In this document: positions 16,206 through 27,936 of the stretch, piece by piece | Numbering within the stretch: position 1 is the stretch's first letter | Layout: each line of letters begins with the position of its first letter | Assembly (NCBI RefSeq): GCF_004362975.1 | Contig: NZ_SNXO01000017.1 | Span: 6,152-46,782 of the forward strand | Source: Aminicella lysinilytica | GTDB taxonomy: Bacteria > Bacillota > Clostridia > Peptostreptococcales > Anaerovoracaceae | Direction of reading: 5' to 3' | Length of the DNA stretch: 40,631 bases | Notes under the pieces: model-generated | Seen by the model: only the letters and a program-made list of their open reading frames with translations | What the model was told of the DNA's origin: nothing | Database searches by the model: none | Program-made: the position numbers and the translations under genes

Positions 16206-17162
16206 TTACAGGAATCCCATGGTCTTCAGTATGAAGAGCCACATGGTCAGGGAGAAGGCACTGAACAGAGTGGTCAGCATGACGGTGCTGCTGGTAAGGG
16301 TGCCTTCGTGGCCCATTTCCTTAGCCATGACGTAGCAGCTGACAGTGGAAGGTGAGCCACACATTATGAGGGCGGCAACCAGTTTGTCCTGGCGGAAGCC
16401 CAGGGCTATGCCTATAGGCAGGAAGATACAACAAAGCCCGAAGAGCTTGATGAAAGCTCCCAATCCGGCGGTGCGAATGCTTGACAGGGCTTTTTTCATA
16501 TCGAAGGTGGCGCCCATGGCCATAACGCCCAGAGGCGTCGCAAGTCTGGCTACGCTGCTGACCGTCGTGTCAAGGACCTTTGGCATAGGTAACTCTAGAA
16601 GAGACCAAAGCAGGCCTGCCACTATGCCAAGAATTATGGGATTAGTCAGGATGCCCTTGACAGTCTTGGCAAGTAACTTTTTGTCCATGGGGCCGCGGTC
16701 AGGCTTATAAAATGAAAGGTCTATTACGGCCGCGATGTTGTAAAGCGGCACGGCGCCCAGTATCATCAGAGGAGTCATGCCGGCGTTGCCGTAGATGTTC
16801 TCAACTAGGGTCACGCCCAAGATGGCGGCGCTGCTTCTGTAGGCCACCTGAATAAACTCCCCTTGAATATTTTTGTTCCTAAGCAAATATGAAATGCCGG
16901 TGACCAGCAAGATGCTTGCCGCCGTGGCGCAGAAACAGTATGCGACATATTTCAGATCCCAGACTTTGTAAAAGTCTTCCCTGCACAGGTCGTAGAATAT
17001 GAGCACGGGCAGGGCGATCCTGAAGACGAAGGAATTCATCTTAGCGACAAAATCGTCGGTGAAGATGCCAACGCGCATAAAAAACATGCCCAGGAGCATC
17101 AGCAGGAATATGGGCATAGTGGCATTTAAACAAAAGACCAGATTACTTAGCATAACTATCAA
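16206..17162 (-). CDS. AEC (auxin efflux carrier) family permease
   Basis: A 318-residue membrane protein with about ten hydrophobic helices in two halves of five, as in the AEC/BART fold. Landmarks are MPIFLLMLLGMFFMRVGIFTDDFVAKMNSFVFRIALPVLIFYDL, TNPIILGIVAGLLWSLLELPMP, ATPLGVMAMGATFDMKK, and MCGSPSTVSCYVMAKEMGHEG near the C-terminus. Members move malate, other carboxylates or unknown anions. I prefer TTG at 17162 because GGAAAGG lies about 6 bases upstream; ATG at 17153 is possible but spaced 15. A strong promoter lies at 17191-17219. It is divergent from the gene at 17309. Confidence 0.9.
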   Translation of the reverse strand: MIVMLSNLVFCLNATMPIFLLMLLGMFFMRVGIFTDDFVAKMNSFVFRIALPVLIFYDLCREDFYKVWDLKYVAYCFCATAASILLVTGISYLLRNKNIQGEFIQVAYRSSAAILGVTLVENIYGNAGMTPLMILGAVPLYNIAAVIDLSFYKPDRGPMDKKLLAKTVKGILTNPIILGIVAGLLWSLLELPMPKVLDTTVSSVARLATPLGVMAMGATFDMKKALSSIRTAGLGAFIKLFGLCCIFLPIGIALGFRQDKLVAALIMCGSPSTVSCYVMAKEMGHEGTLTSSTVMLTTLFSAFSLTMWLFILKTMGFL

Positions 17163-17190
17163 AGTCTACCTTTCCGAATAATTATCTGTA

Positions 17191-17219
17191 ATTCTACTCT
17201 ACAAGAAGAATAATGTCAA
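17191..17219 (-). promoter_or_regulatory. Promoter of the AEC permease gene
   Basis: On the minus strand perfect TTGACA (17219-17214), a 17-bp spacer and TAGAAT (17196-17191). Confidence 0.75.
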
Positions 17220-17247
17220 AAAAACCTCTGAAAATGCACCGTAGAGT

Positions 17248-17276
17248 TTGCCATGAGGGAAGATTTATTGTATAAT
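17248..17276 (+). promoter_or_regulatory. Promoter of the 17309-21952 gene group
   Basis: TTGCCA (17248-17253), a 17-bp spacer and TATAAT (17271-17276), 33 bases before the ATG at 17309. Confidence 0.75.
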
Positions 17277-17308
17277 ATGAGGAAATATATGCGGGAGGAG
17301 GTCGCTGA

Positions 17309-17722
17309 ATGATCATAGTTAACGGCATAGGCACTAAGACGCTACTTGCAATAGTATCTATATTGATTATACTGATAGTTGTTGCTATAGTCATAGCAGT
17401 GAAAAACTCCAGAGCCAATAAGAAGAAGGATGCGCTTCTGAGCAGAATCAGCGGATCCGTTGAGGAGATAAACAGCAAACTCGGAGATAGTTTTCAGGAG
17501 CCGGTCGGCGGCGCAGAAGCTGCGGACGATACCAGGGCTCACGAACTCCGGGTGGTGTATATAGATAACAGAGTTGAAAAGAATGGGGATCCGACCATAG
17601 TCGTCCAGGAAAAGAGCGCTCATGAGCCGAAGAAGGTCCTTAAGTTTACCGACATTGACTGCGCCGTAGATAAAAACGGCAGAACTTATACTATAGAAGA
17701 ATTAAGAGAACAGATAAGATAG
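17309..17722 (+). CDS. Hypothetical membrane-anchored protein
   Basis: A 137-residue protein with one N-terminal helix (about 9-31, TLLAIVSILIILIVVAIVIAV), then KNSRANKKKDAL as a positive cytoplasmic flank, so the soluble part probably faces the cytoplasm. The rest is charged, with a possible beta section RVVYIDNRVEKNGDPTIVVQ and a C-terminal helix. I do not recognise a family. GGGAGGAGG precedes the ATG. It is first in an apparent operon with the zinc-ribbon gene 26 bases downstream and the UPF0182 gene after that. Confidence 0.75.
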   Translation: MIIVNGIGTKTLLAIVSILIILIVVAIVIAVKNSRANKKKDALLSRISGSVEEINSKLGDSFQEPVGGAEAADDTRAHELRVVYIDNRVEKNGDPTIVVQEKSAHEPKKVLKFTDIDCAVDKNGRTYTIEELREQIR

Positions 17723-17748
17723 TCAGTATTCAATTGCGGGAGGCAAGT

Positions 17749-19065
17749 ATGTATTGTAAAAAATGTGGACATCAGTTAAACGAGGAAGACAGGTTTTGCC
17801 CTAACTGCGGCGCTAAAGTCGAAGAGAGGGTCAATATGTTTGCGGAAAACGATTTTGTTCCACCTTTCAGGCAGACTACCCATGATGCACAGAATGCGGG
17901 GGTCCAGAAGGATGACGAGGACAAGAAACCAAAGAGAAATTTCCAATTTGAAGAATTTAACTGGGATCTTGATGGTTATCCCTCAGAACAGGGTATAAGG
18001 AAAACAGACGACATAGATTTCAATTGGGAATCTGTCATGGATGAACGGAAGAGAAAACGTGAAGAGGAAGGCGCTTCGGCATTCTTTGAAAAGAAGGACG
18101 GCGAGGATAAGCCGGTTGCAGCAGCAACGCCACCGGCTGAAGAGGTGTCGCCTTTCACAGGTAAAGCTTCAGAGGAGGAGCCGGCTGCAGAGGAGAAATC
18201 CCTTGAAGAAGAGATATTCGGAGATGCAGGACTCAATAATGGAAGTTTTTCGAATACACGGATCGTAGATGATCATGTGGACCTTGGAAAGACTACCAAG
18301 ATAGACAAGTTCTATACATATAACAAGAAAAATGAAGAATTCCAGGCTTTGCTGGATCAGGAATATCGCAGACTGAAAGATCATACAGAAGGCGAGGAGG
18401 AACCTGATTACGGCGCTGCCGCTGAGAAGATAGAGACGGAAAGCACGGAAACGGTCGGGAGACCTGAGCCTTCGGTACAGGAGACTGAAAGACCAGTACA
18501 GGAAGCAGCGGTGCCTGAGGTAGAAGTGGTAAAGGCTACATACAAGGGCGGACCTGAATACATTGGAGTGTCCGTGCCGGAAACGCCGGCAAATATTATA
18601 GCCTACGATCAGTATACAGAGGCGCCTGCAGATATACAGACTCCGGAAATCGATACTGAAGGCGCCATGGTTGAGGCTGTGGCAATCGTAGGACCGGAGA
18701 CGCCGGAAACGGTAGTAGCCGGGGCAGAAAACAGTGCAGTAATAGAGAAAGAAGAGACCGAGAAGGCAGAGACTGAAGAACCTGCAGCCAGTGCAGCTGC
18801 GGCAGGAGGTTCAGCCGGACCGGCAGAAAACAAGCTCACTTTTGGAGACGTCTTCGCAGATGATGAAGATGAAACCGGAAAGGGTGAGGATGGGCCGAAG
18901 AAGCATACTTTCCTCAAGGTGCTTGCAGTGATACTGAGCATACTGGTGGTTATTCTGGTAGTGATAATATGTATCAAGGTATTAGCGCCGGAAAGTGCGG
19001 CATCTATAAAGATCCAGGATGTTTACAACAATCTCTTTGGATCAGTGGGGTCATTATTTGGGTAA
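17749..19065 (+). CDS. Zinc-ribbon membrane protein with long acidic linker
   Basis: A 438-residue protein. The N-terminus is a zinc ribbon (MYCKKCGHQLNEEDRFCPNC; Cys3, Cys6, Cys17, Cys20). The long middle is low-complexity and acidic, rich in Glu, Ala, Pro and Thr. Near the C-terminus is one transmembrane helix (LKVLAVILSILVVILVVIICIKVL) followed by about 25 outside residues (ESAASIKIQDVYNNLFGSVGSLFG). The ribbon and linker should be cytoplasmic. ATG at 17749 is preceded by GGGAGG; an in-frame TTG at 17734 comes before it and is rejected. The function is unknown. It lies 31 bases before the UPF0182 gene, so they are probably transcribed together. Confidence 0.85.
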   Translation: MYCKKCGHQLNEEDRFCPNCGAKVEERVNMFAENDFVPPFRQTTHDAQNAGVQKDDEDKKPKRNFQFEEFNWDLDGYPSEQGIRKTDDIDFNWESVMDERKRKREEEGASAFFEKKDGEDKPVAAATPPAEEVSPFTGKASEEEPAAEEKSLEEEIFGDAGLNNGSFSNTRIVDDHVDLGKTTKIDKFYTYNKKNEEFQALLDQEYRRLKDHTEGEEEPDYGAAAEKIETESTETVGRPEPSVQETERPVQEAAVPEVEVVKATYKGGPEYIGVSVPETPANIIAYDQYTEAPADIQTPEIDTEGAMVEAVAIVGPETPETVVAGAENSAVIEKEETEKAETEEPAASAAAAGGSAGPAENKLTFGDVFADDEDETGKGEDGPKKHTFLKVLAVILSILVVILVVIICIKVLAPESAASIKIQDVYNNLFGSVGSLFG

Positions 19066-19096
19066 GTTATTTCTGAAGTTGTAGGAGGATGAAGAA

Positions 19097-21952
19097 TTGA
19101 AGGGAGCAAGAGTTAAGTCAGAGGATAAACCTCAACGCAGACTCAGTATTGTGATCCTGTTCATCGTGATAATAATCGGGCTATTTTTATTATTGGTCAA
19201 TTTTATCACTGACTGGATGTGGTTCGCTGAGATGAAGTATGTTAGCGTATTCTTCAAGGAGCTGTTTACACAGCTTAAGATAGGAATACCGACTTTCATA
19301 GTTATCGGTCTGCTGATGGATATTTATTTTAGCAGGTTAAGGAAGGGATATTTCGCTCATATAGCGTCTCATGAAGAGACGGATATGAAGAAACTGGGAC
19401 GTTATACTAAAATAACGGCTGCAGTTTTCGCACTTATTATAGCATTTTACGCATCAAGTAAATTGTGGTTCAAGATACTGGAATTCAGTAACAGCACTAC
19501 ATTCCACAAGAAGGATCCGCTGTTTGGACTGGATATAAGTTTCTATGTCTTCAAGCTGGATTTCCTGAAGGAATTGAATGAATTGCTCATAGGAGTGATC
19601 CTGCTGTTCATAATAGTGACTTTGATCTATTATATGATCCTGATCACTATGCACAGCCCTGACATCATGGAAGAAGACGATTCAACGGCTGACTTTACTG
19701 ATGATGGTGAAAGATACACAGGAAGCAACAATCCGTTCGGCGATGACTCGCCATTTGGAAAGTTCTTCGGTGGAGTTACAGGTAACGCAAGGAAGCAGTC
19801 TCGCCCGCAGAAGCATTTCGACGATAAGAACTTCAAGCAGTTACTGCAGATAGCGTCTGCACAGCTGACAGTTCTGGGAGTCGTATTCTTCATAATGCTG
19901 GCCATAGAGTTCTTCCTTAAGCAGTTCGATCTGCTACACGCCCATACGGGTACTGTATATGGAGCCGGATTCACAGATGTGAACATTACTCTGTGGGTTT
20001 ACAGGATACTTGCAGTGCTGGCCGTTATAGGAGCTATAATGACAGTTGTCTTCATCAAGAAGAAGCAGCTGAAGAAGGTATTCACAGTTCCTGTAATCAT
20101 GGTTTGCGTAGGAGTTGCCGGTATCGTAGTAGGTCTGATAGTCCAGAACCTGGTTGTATCACCGGATGAACTGAATAAAGAAGCTAAATATTTATCAAGA
20201 AACATTGAATATACTCAGTCAGCCTATCAATTGAATGACGTCACTGTCAAGCAATTCGCGGCAGATGAGAATCTGACCAGCGCGGATATATCGGAGAACA
20301 GTGCCACCATATCCAATATCAGGATCAATGATTATTCGCCTGTAAAGACGTTCTATAATCAGACTCAGAGTATCAGACAGTACTATAAATTCAACGATGT
20401 AGATGTCGACAGATATACTATCAACGGTAAGTTGACTCAGACTTATCTGTCTATCAGAGAGATCGATGAGAGCAAGATAAGCGATACATGGCTGAACAGA
20501 CATATCAAGTATACTCATGGATACGGAGCCACCTTATCCAAGGTAAACACGGTAACAGCCAGTGGCCAGCCGGATGTGCTCATCAAGAACATACCGCCTG
20601 AGTCAACAGTAAACGAGATCAATATAACTCAGCCGAGGATATACTTCGGAGAACTGACCAACGACTATTCGCTGGTTGACACCGACGAGGATGAATTCGA
20701 TTATCCTGATGGTTCGGATAACAAGTATACCAAGTACAGCGGCAACGCGGGAATCAAGCTGAACTTCTTCGCCAGAGTCATGTTCGCTATAAGAGAGAAC
20801 AGTCTGAAACTTCTGGTATCGACTAATATCGACAGCGATTCCAGGATAATCATCTACAGGAATGTAGAAGAGAGAGTTCAGAAGATAATGCCGTACTTAA
20901 GCTATGAGGATGATCCTTATGCAGTAACGGTAAATGGAAGAATCTACTGGATGGTAGATGCTTATACGACAAGCTCCTATTATCCGTACTCAGAGCCATA
21001 TAGCGGAGTAACAGGAAGCGCTAACTACATTAGAAACTCCATCAAGGTAGTTGTAGATGCTTACAACGGCGACGTTAATTACTACATAGTAGATAAGACA
21101 GATCCAATAGCTAAGACATATCAGAAGATATATCCGAAGCTGTTCAAGGATTTCGAAGAGATGCCGACGGCTCTGCAGTCCCATATCAGATATCCTAATG
21201 CTTTGTTCGAGATACAGGCGAATATGTACACCCGTTATCACATGAGCAACTACAAGGTATTCTATCAGAATGAGGACCAGTGGAACATAGCCAACGAGAC
21301 CTATGGAACTAAGAACAGGAAGATGACGCCTAATTACTACATCATAAACCTGCCGGGTGAGAAGAATGAAGAGTTCATAAGCTCTATACCTTATACACCT
21401 AAGAGCAAGTCAAATATGACGGCATTGTTCATAGCCAGAAATGATGGGAAGAATTACGGAAAACTGGTATTGTATCAATTCCCTAAGAGTAAGACCGTTT
21501 ACGGGCCTGAACAGATAGAGGGACTTATAGACCAGAACACGGAGATATCCAAGGACTTCTCCTTGTGGAGTTCTGCGGGATCTGACTACAGTCGAGGGAA
21601 CCTCTTCGTAATACCGATCAAGGATTCGCTCCTGTACGTAGAGCCGATTTATCTGGAAGCATCTAATGCAGCCATACCGGAAGTCAAGAGGGTAGTAGTT
21701 GTATACGGAGACCAGATAGCCTACGAGTCGACCTTAGGCGACGCATTGAAGTCGCTCTTCGGTAGTAGCGGAGGCGCAGATACTACGGGAACGACAGTTT
21801 CTGACAGTAATAAGAAATTATCCAAGAGCGAATACATCCAGAAAGCTCAGGACGCTTATGACAGTGCTCAGAGCGCTCTGAAGGATGGCGACTGGACTGC
21901 TTACGGTAAGTACATGAAGGAGCTTTCCAACTATTTGGGCAAGCTATCATAA
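19097..21952 (+). CDS. UPF0182 family membrane protein
   Basis: A 951-residue protein of the UPF0182/COG1615 family, whose function is not known. Seven transmembrane helices lie in the first third (about 17-37, 62-80, 103-121, 161-183, 253-276, 298-319, 329-351), with family signatures FITDWMWFAEMKYVSVFFKE and DPLFGLDISFYVF. Residues from about 360 onward form a large domain outside the membrane (YLSRNIEYTQSAYQL, RIYFGELTNDYSLVDT, PYAVTVNGRIYWMVDAYTTS). The C-terminal ~50 residues form a Lys/Ala-rich helix (YIQKAQDAYDSAQSALKDGDW). It starts at TTG with AGGAGG 8 bases upstream. A strong terminator follows. Confidence 0.93.
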   Translation: MKGARVKSEDKPQRRLSIVILFIVIIIGLFLLLVNFITDWMWFAEMKYVSVFFKELFTQLKIGIPTFIVIGLLMDIYFSRLRKGYFAHIASHEETDMKKLGRYTKITAAVFALIIAFYASSKLWFKILEFSNSTTFHKKDPLFGLDISFYVFKLDFLKELNELLIGVILLFIIVTLIYYMILITMHSPDIMEEDDSTADFTDDGERYTGSNNPFGDDSPFGKFFGGVTGNARKQSRPQKHFDDKNFKQLLQIASAQLTVLGVVFFIMLAIEFFLKQFDLLHAHTGTVYGAGFTDVNITLWVYRILAVLAVIGAIMTVVFIKKKQLKKVFTVPVIMVCVGVAGIVVGLIVQNLVVSPDELNKEAKYLSRNIEYTQSAYQLNDVTVKQFAADENLTSADISENSATISNIRINDYSPVKTFYNQTQSIRQYYKFNDVDVDRYTINGKLTQTYLSIREIDESKISDTWLNRHIKYTHGYGATLSKVNTVTASGQPDVLIKNIPPESTVNEINITQPRIYFGELTNDYSLVDTDEDEFDYPDGSDNKYTKYSGNAGIKLNFFARVMFAIRENSLKLLVSTNIDSDSRIIIYRNVEERVQKIMPYLSYEDDPYAVTVNGRIYWMVDAYTTSSYYPYSEPYSGVTGSANYIRNSIKVVVDAYNGDVNYYIVDKTDPIAKTYQKIYPKLFKDFEEMPTALQSHIRYPNALFEIQANMYTRYHMSNYKVFYQNEDQWNIANETYGTKNRKMTPNYYIINLPGEKNEEFISSIPYTPKSKSNMTALFIARNDGKNYGKLVLYQFPKSKTVYGPEQIEGLIDQNTEISKDFSLWSSAGSDYSRGNLFVIPIKDSLLYVEPIYLEASNAAIPEVKRVVVVYGDQIAYESTLGDALKSLFGSSGGADTTGTTVSDSNKKLSKSEYIQKAQDAYDSAQSALKDGDWTAYGKYMKELSNYLGKLS

Positions 21953-21989
21953 ATCGTGGGAACACGTAAACAGAAATAGTATAATAACC

Positions 21990-22030
21990 GTTTTTGGGAC
22001 ATTCATATTGGATGTCCCAAAAACCTTTTT
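21990..22030 (+). terminator. Terminator after the UPF0182 gene
   Basis: A perfect 13-bp stem (21990-22002 with 22012-22024; core TTTTTGGGACAT/ATGTCCCAAAAA) followed by CTTTTT. A TATAAT-like box at 21980-21985 has no matching -35 box. Confidence 0.9.
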
Positions 22031-22067
22031 GTAAATCGAGCAATTTAAGTAAAAAAGGAGTGATAAA

Positions 22068-23987
22068 ATGCTGGAATTTAACCTTGATGATATGCTGTTC
22101 AACATACCTCCCCATATGCATTCGAAAGATGATATCGTGACTCTGCTTCAGGAACATCCTGAGGTCCAGTTCGTTTCACTGGTAGGCATAGATATGGGCG
22201 GTCATGATACAGATGAGAAAATACCTGTAGGACTTTTTATCGATGACATCGATAAGCTATTGATACATGGCGTGCAGACAGACGGTTCCAGTGTTGCTCT
22301 CCCTAAGATAGCGGATCTGGGCAATGCCAAGGTGGACATAATTCCGGATCTGGCAGTCAACTGGTATGTTGACTATAATTTCAGAAATATATGCACAGCT
22401 ACGGGCCTTCCTGTAGGAACTTTGAGGATACCGGCTTTCCTGGTACACAATGAGAATTTCGAATGTTGTTCCAGAGCAGTACTGAGAAATGCTATAACAT
22501 ATCTCAAGTCTCAGGTAATGGAAGAACTGAAGGCTCACCCTTATGTATTCAAGTATATCCAGGGTGCAGACAGCGTAGCTGATATAGATAAACTCATGGT
22601 CACCAGCGCAACGGAACTGGAATTCTGGGTCAAGACTCCAGATGATAAAGGTGACAGAGAGCAGCTTTTCACAGCTCAGGTCCTGAAGGAACAGTACTGG
22701 AAGAGGACATACGGCGAGGTAAGAACGGCTCTCGAGGAAACACTGGTCATATTGGACAAGTATGGATTCGGAGTAGAAATGGGTCATAAGGAAGTCGGCG
22801 GCGTCAAGGCGAAGATGGGACACAGCGGTCATTATGATCACGTTATGGAGCAGCTTGAGATCGACTGGAAATATTCAGACGCTATGCAGGCGGCTGATAA
22901 TGAGAATCAGGTCAAGTACGTTGTCAGAGATATCTTCACCAGGCATGGCCTGGATGTGACGTTTATGGCTAAACCTTTCGACGGCGTAGCGGGCAGCGGA
23001 GAACATACGCATTTGGGCCTGGCAGCCAAGCTGAAAGATGGCAAAATGACAAGCCTTTTCGCACCGGAGAATATGAAGAAGGACTTCATGAGTCCTCTGG
23101 GATTTGGAGCTCTTATGGGCATCCTGAAAAACTACGAAGTGATCAACCCGTTCATCAGTTCATCTAATGACTCGCTGAACAGACTGAAACCCGGCTATGA
23201 AGCGCCGGTCTGCATAGTGACCTCGCTGGGCAAGGCAGTTGATAAGCCTTCCAGAAACAGAACAGTACTTGCAGGTCTCATAAGAGACATCAACAATCCA
23301 ATGTCTACAAGGTTCGAGCTGAGAGCACCGAACCCTAAGAGTAATACATATCTGGTATTGGCCACATCGTATATGGCCATAATAGACGGCATCAACGCTG
23401 CACTGGCAGCAGAGAAGACGCCTAGTGAACTGGAAAAGTCCCTGTCTAAAAAATACGGAGAAGATGATTTCTACCTGGAGAAGGACAGAGAATACAGAAG
23501 TGAAGAAGATGTATTCGTATATTATTCGGAAGAAGAGAGAGAAAAACTCTTCGGTCGGGCTCCGTCGACGGTGTGGGAGAACCTTAAGGCTTTCGATGAG
23601 CATCCGGACAGGATAGAGGCCTTCAAGGCCGGTGACGTTTTGCCGCAGATACTTCTGGACTCATATGAAGCTCAGACTTTGTCCCAGTGGAAGACGGAAC
23701 TTCATGACAGGCTGATACCTAACACCATGGACTTTATCAGGACCTGTAAGAAACGTCATAACGAAGATGATTACTCTGACTATGATGTGAAGAACTGGCT
23801 GGAGATCGATAAGATCCGTCATGACCTGGGCAAGGATACAATTACTCAGAAGAGCCTGCTTACCAGGACAAAAGAGGCTTTGGATGCGGAAGATTACGAT
23901 CAGGCTTCAGAGTATCAGCTGGAGATACAGCATAAGGTTGGAGCCCTGACAGACCTGTATTACAAATATAAAAAGAATCTATTATAA
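22068..23987 (+). CDS. glnA: Glutamine synthetase with long C-terminal extension
   Basis: A 639-residue enzyme, well over the ~440 of GSI and under the ~700 of GSIII. It makes glutamine from glutamate, NH3 and ATP. N-terminal beta-grasp about 1-115. Catalytic barrel: metal-binding ELE at 183-185, Glu237 and Glu242 (VEMGHKEVGG), GSGEHTHLGL (309-318; common GSI proteins have GSGMH, here Glu replaces Met), NRLKPGYEAP (371-380), NRT around 397 and RFELRAPNP (415-423). Residues 460-639 are an extra helical, charged region. Its last ~40 residues (KEALDAEDYDQASEYQLEIQ) resemble a UVR motif of UvrB/McsA type. AAAGGAG precedes the ATG. serS starts 12 bases downstream. Confidence 0.88.
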   Translation: MLEFNLDDMLFNIPPHMHSKDDIVTLLQEHPEVQFVSLVGIDMGGHDTDEKIPVGLFIDDIDKLLIHGVQTDGSSVALPKIADLGNAKVDIIPDLAVNWYVDYNFRNICTATGLPVGTLRIPAFLVHNENFECCSRAVLRNAITYLKSQVMEELKAHPYVFKYIQGADSVADIDKLMVTSATELEFWVKTPDDKGDREQLFTAQVLKEQYWKRTYGEVRTALEETLVILDKYGFGVEMGHKEVGGVKAKMGHSGHYDHVMEQLEIDWKYSDAMQAADNENQVKYVVRDIFTRHGLDVTFMAKPFDGVAGSGEHTHLGLAAKLKDGKMTSLFAPENMKKDFMSPLGFGALMGILKNYEVINPFISSSNDSLNRLKPGYEAPVCIVTSLGKAVDKPSRNRTVLAGLIRDINNPMSTRFELRAPNPKSNTYLVLATSYMAIIDGINAALAAEKTPSELEKSLSKKYGEDDFYLEKDREYRSEEDVFVYYSEEEREKLFGRAPSTVWENLKAFDEHPDRIEAFKAGDVLPQILLDSYEAQTLSQWKTELHDRLIPNTMDFIRTCKKRHNEDDYSDYDVKNWLEIDKIRHDLGKDTITQKSLLTRTKEALDAEDYDQASEYQLEIQHKVGALTDLYYKYKKNLL

Positions 23988-26367
<2,380 letters not shown>

Positions 26368-26392
26368 CGACAGGAGATCAGGAGGGAGTTTT

Positions 26393-27928
26393 ATGAGGTC
26401 TTTGTTCGGCAAGATCTTCAATAAGATTTTCAGCAGATTTACAATCACATTAGTATTTATACTTATACAACTATACTACTTCTTCGTGCTTGTGTTCAAA
26501 CTGGCCTATTACGCCAAGTGGATAAGCATAGGATTTACAGTTGTAGCAGTGATTCTGGCGCTGTTCATTATTTGGCGCGACTATAATCCGGCCTATAAAA
26601 TAGGCTGGATTCTTTTGATATGCCTTTTGCCGATAATGGGCGTGCCCCTGTACCTTTTGTTCGGCAATAAACGGCCGGCCAAACTGCTTAAACGCAGGAT
26701 CGATCCTATGGAGCAGATACATCGGGACGATCTGAAACAGGAGGACGACATACGCAACATAGCTTCGCCGAGGCTGCAGCGGACCTGCTCGTATATTTCG
26801 GAGAAAGGTCCGTATCCGGCTTGGAAGAACACCCGCACCAAGTATTACCCAGTGGGTGATGACATGTTTGAGGACATGCTGAAGGATCTTGCCAAAGCCG
26901 AGCATTTCATTTTCATGGAGTATTTCATCTTCTCCAAAGGCTGGCTTTGGGAGAAGGTCTTTGCGATACTTAAGGAAAAGTCGGCTGCCGGCCTGGATGT
27001 GCGGATAATATACGATGATATCGGGACCATGGCCAAGATACCTAAGCATTTCGAGAAATTGCTGAAGGAAAATAATATCAAGGTAATGTCATTTAATAAG
27101 ATGAGGCCGATCTTATCTCTGGTCTACAACAACCGTGACCACAGGAAGATAACGGTCATCGACGGCTATATAGGATACACGGGCGGCGCCAATATCGCTG
27201 ACGAGTACGCCAATAAGATAGTGCGCTTCGGTCACTGGAAGGACAGCGGCGTAAGAATGTACGGCGACGCTGTATGGAATCTGACGGTCATGTTCCTTAA
27301 TATGTGGAATTCCTTCATCAAGACTGATGTGGGATATGACGTCTTTCAGCCCCATGTCTGGCATCCGGAAAGTTTCAAGACTGACGGTATCGTTCAGCCT
27401 TATTCTGATACGCCTCTTGACGATGAAAACCTGGGTGAAAATGTTTACCTGGAGATCCTCAACCAGGCGGAGGATTACGTGTTCATATACACGCCATACC
27501 TGATCATAGATAATGAGATGCAGACGGCGCTGACACTGGCAGCCAAGCGCGGCGTAGACGTGCGTCTGGTGACGCCGGGCATACCGGATAAACCTCTGAT
27601 ATACACTTTGAGCAGGTCGTACTATGAACCCCTGATCAAAGCCGGAGTCCGCATTTACGAGTACACGCCGGGGTTCATCCACGCCAAGAGCTTCGTCAGC
27701 GACGACCGGGTAGCCGTGGTGGGCACAATCAACATGGATTACAGAAGTCTGTTCCTGCATTTCGAATGCGGCGCCCTGCTCATTGAAAACAGCGCCATCG
27801 AAGACATCAGGAACGACTGCATCGAGACCTTCCAGCGCAGCTATGAAATCACGGCCGAAGACCGCAAGAGATTCTTCTTCGGCAGGCTTCTTGCGGCTGT
27901 GCTCAGGGTGTTCGGGCCGGTGTTATAG
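26393..27928 (+). CDS. cls: Cardiolipin synthase (phospholipase D superfamily)
   Basis: A 511-residue membrane enzyme that joins phosphatidylglycerol molecules to make cardiolipin. Two N-terminal helices (about 17-37 and 42-62) are followed by the family segment WRDYNPAYKIGWILLICLLPIMGVPLYLLFG. The two HKD motifs are HRKITVID (from His250, followed by GYIGYTGGANIADEY) and HAKSFVSD (from His430, followed by DRVAVVGTINMDYRS). GGAGGGAG precedes the ATG. The decarboxylase gene begins 8 bases after its stop, so the two are co-transcribed. Confidence 0.95.
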   Translation: MRSLFGKIFNKIFSRFTITLVFILIQLYYFFVLVFKLAYYAKWISIGFTVVAVILALFIIWRDYNPAYKIGWILLICLLPIMGVPLYLLFGNKRPAKLLKRRIDPMEQIHRDDLKQEDDIRNIASPRLQRTCSYISEKGPYPAWKNTRTKYYPVGDDMFEDMLKDLAKAEHFIFMEYFIFSKGWLWEKVFAILKEKSAAGLDVRIIYDDIGTMAKIPKHFEKLLKENNIKVMSFNKMRPILSLVYNNRDHRKITVIDGYIGYTGGANIADEYANKIVRFGHWKDSGVRMYGDAVWNLTVMFLNMWNSFIKTDVGYDVFQPHVWHPESFKTDGIVQPYSDTPLDDENLGENVYLEILNQAEDYVFIYTPYLIIDNEMQTALTLAAKRGVDVRLVTPGIPDKPLIYTLSRSYYEPLIKAGVRIYEYTPGFIHAKSFVSDDRVAVVGTINMDYRSLFLHFECGALLIENSAIEDIRNDCIETFQRSYEITAEDRKRFFFGRLLAAVLRVFGPVL

Positions 27929-27936
27929 GAGGCAGT

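Noticed and set aside
21980-21985. TATAAT as promoter of the glutamine synthetase gene
   Set aside because: No -35 box at proper spacing, and a start there would fall inside the terminator hairpin.
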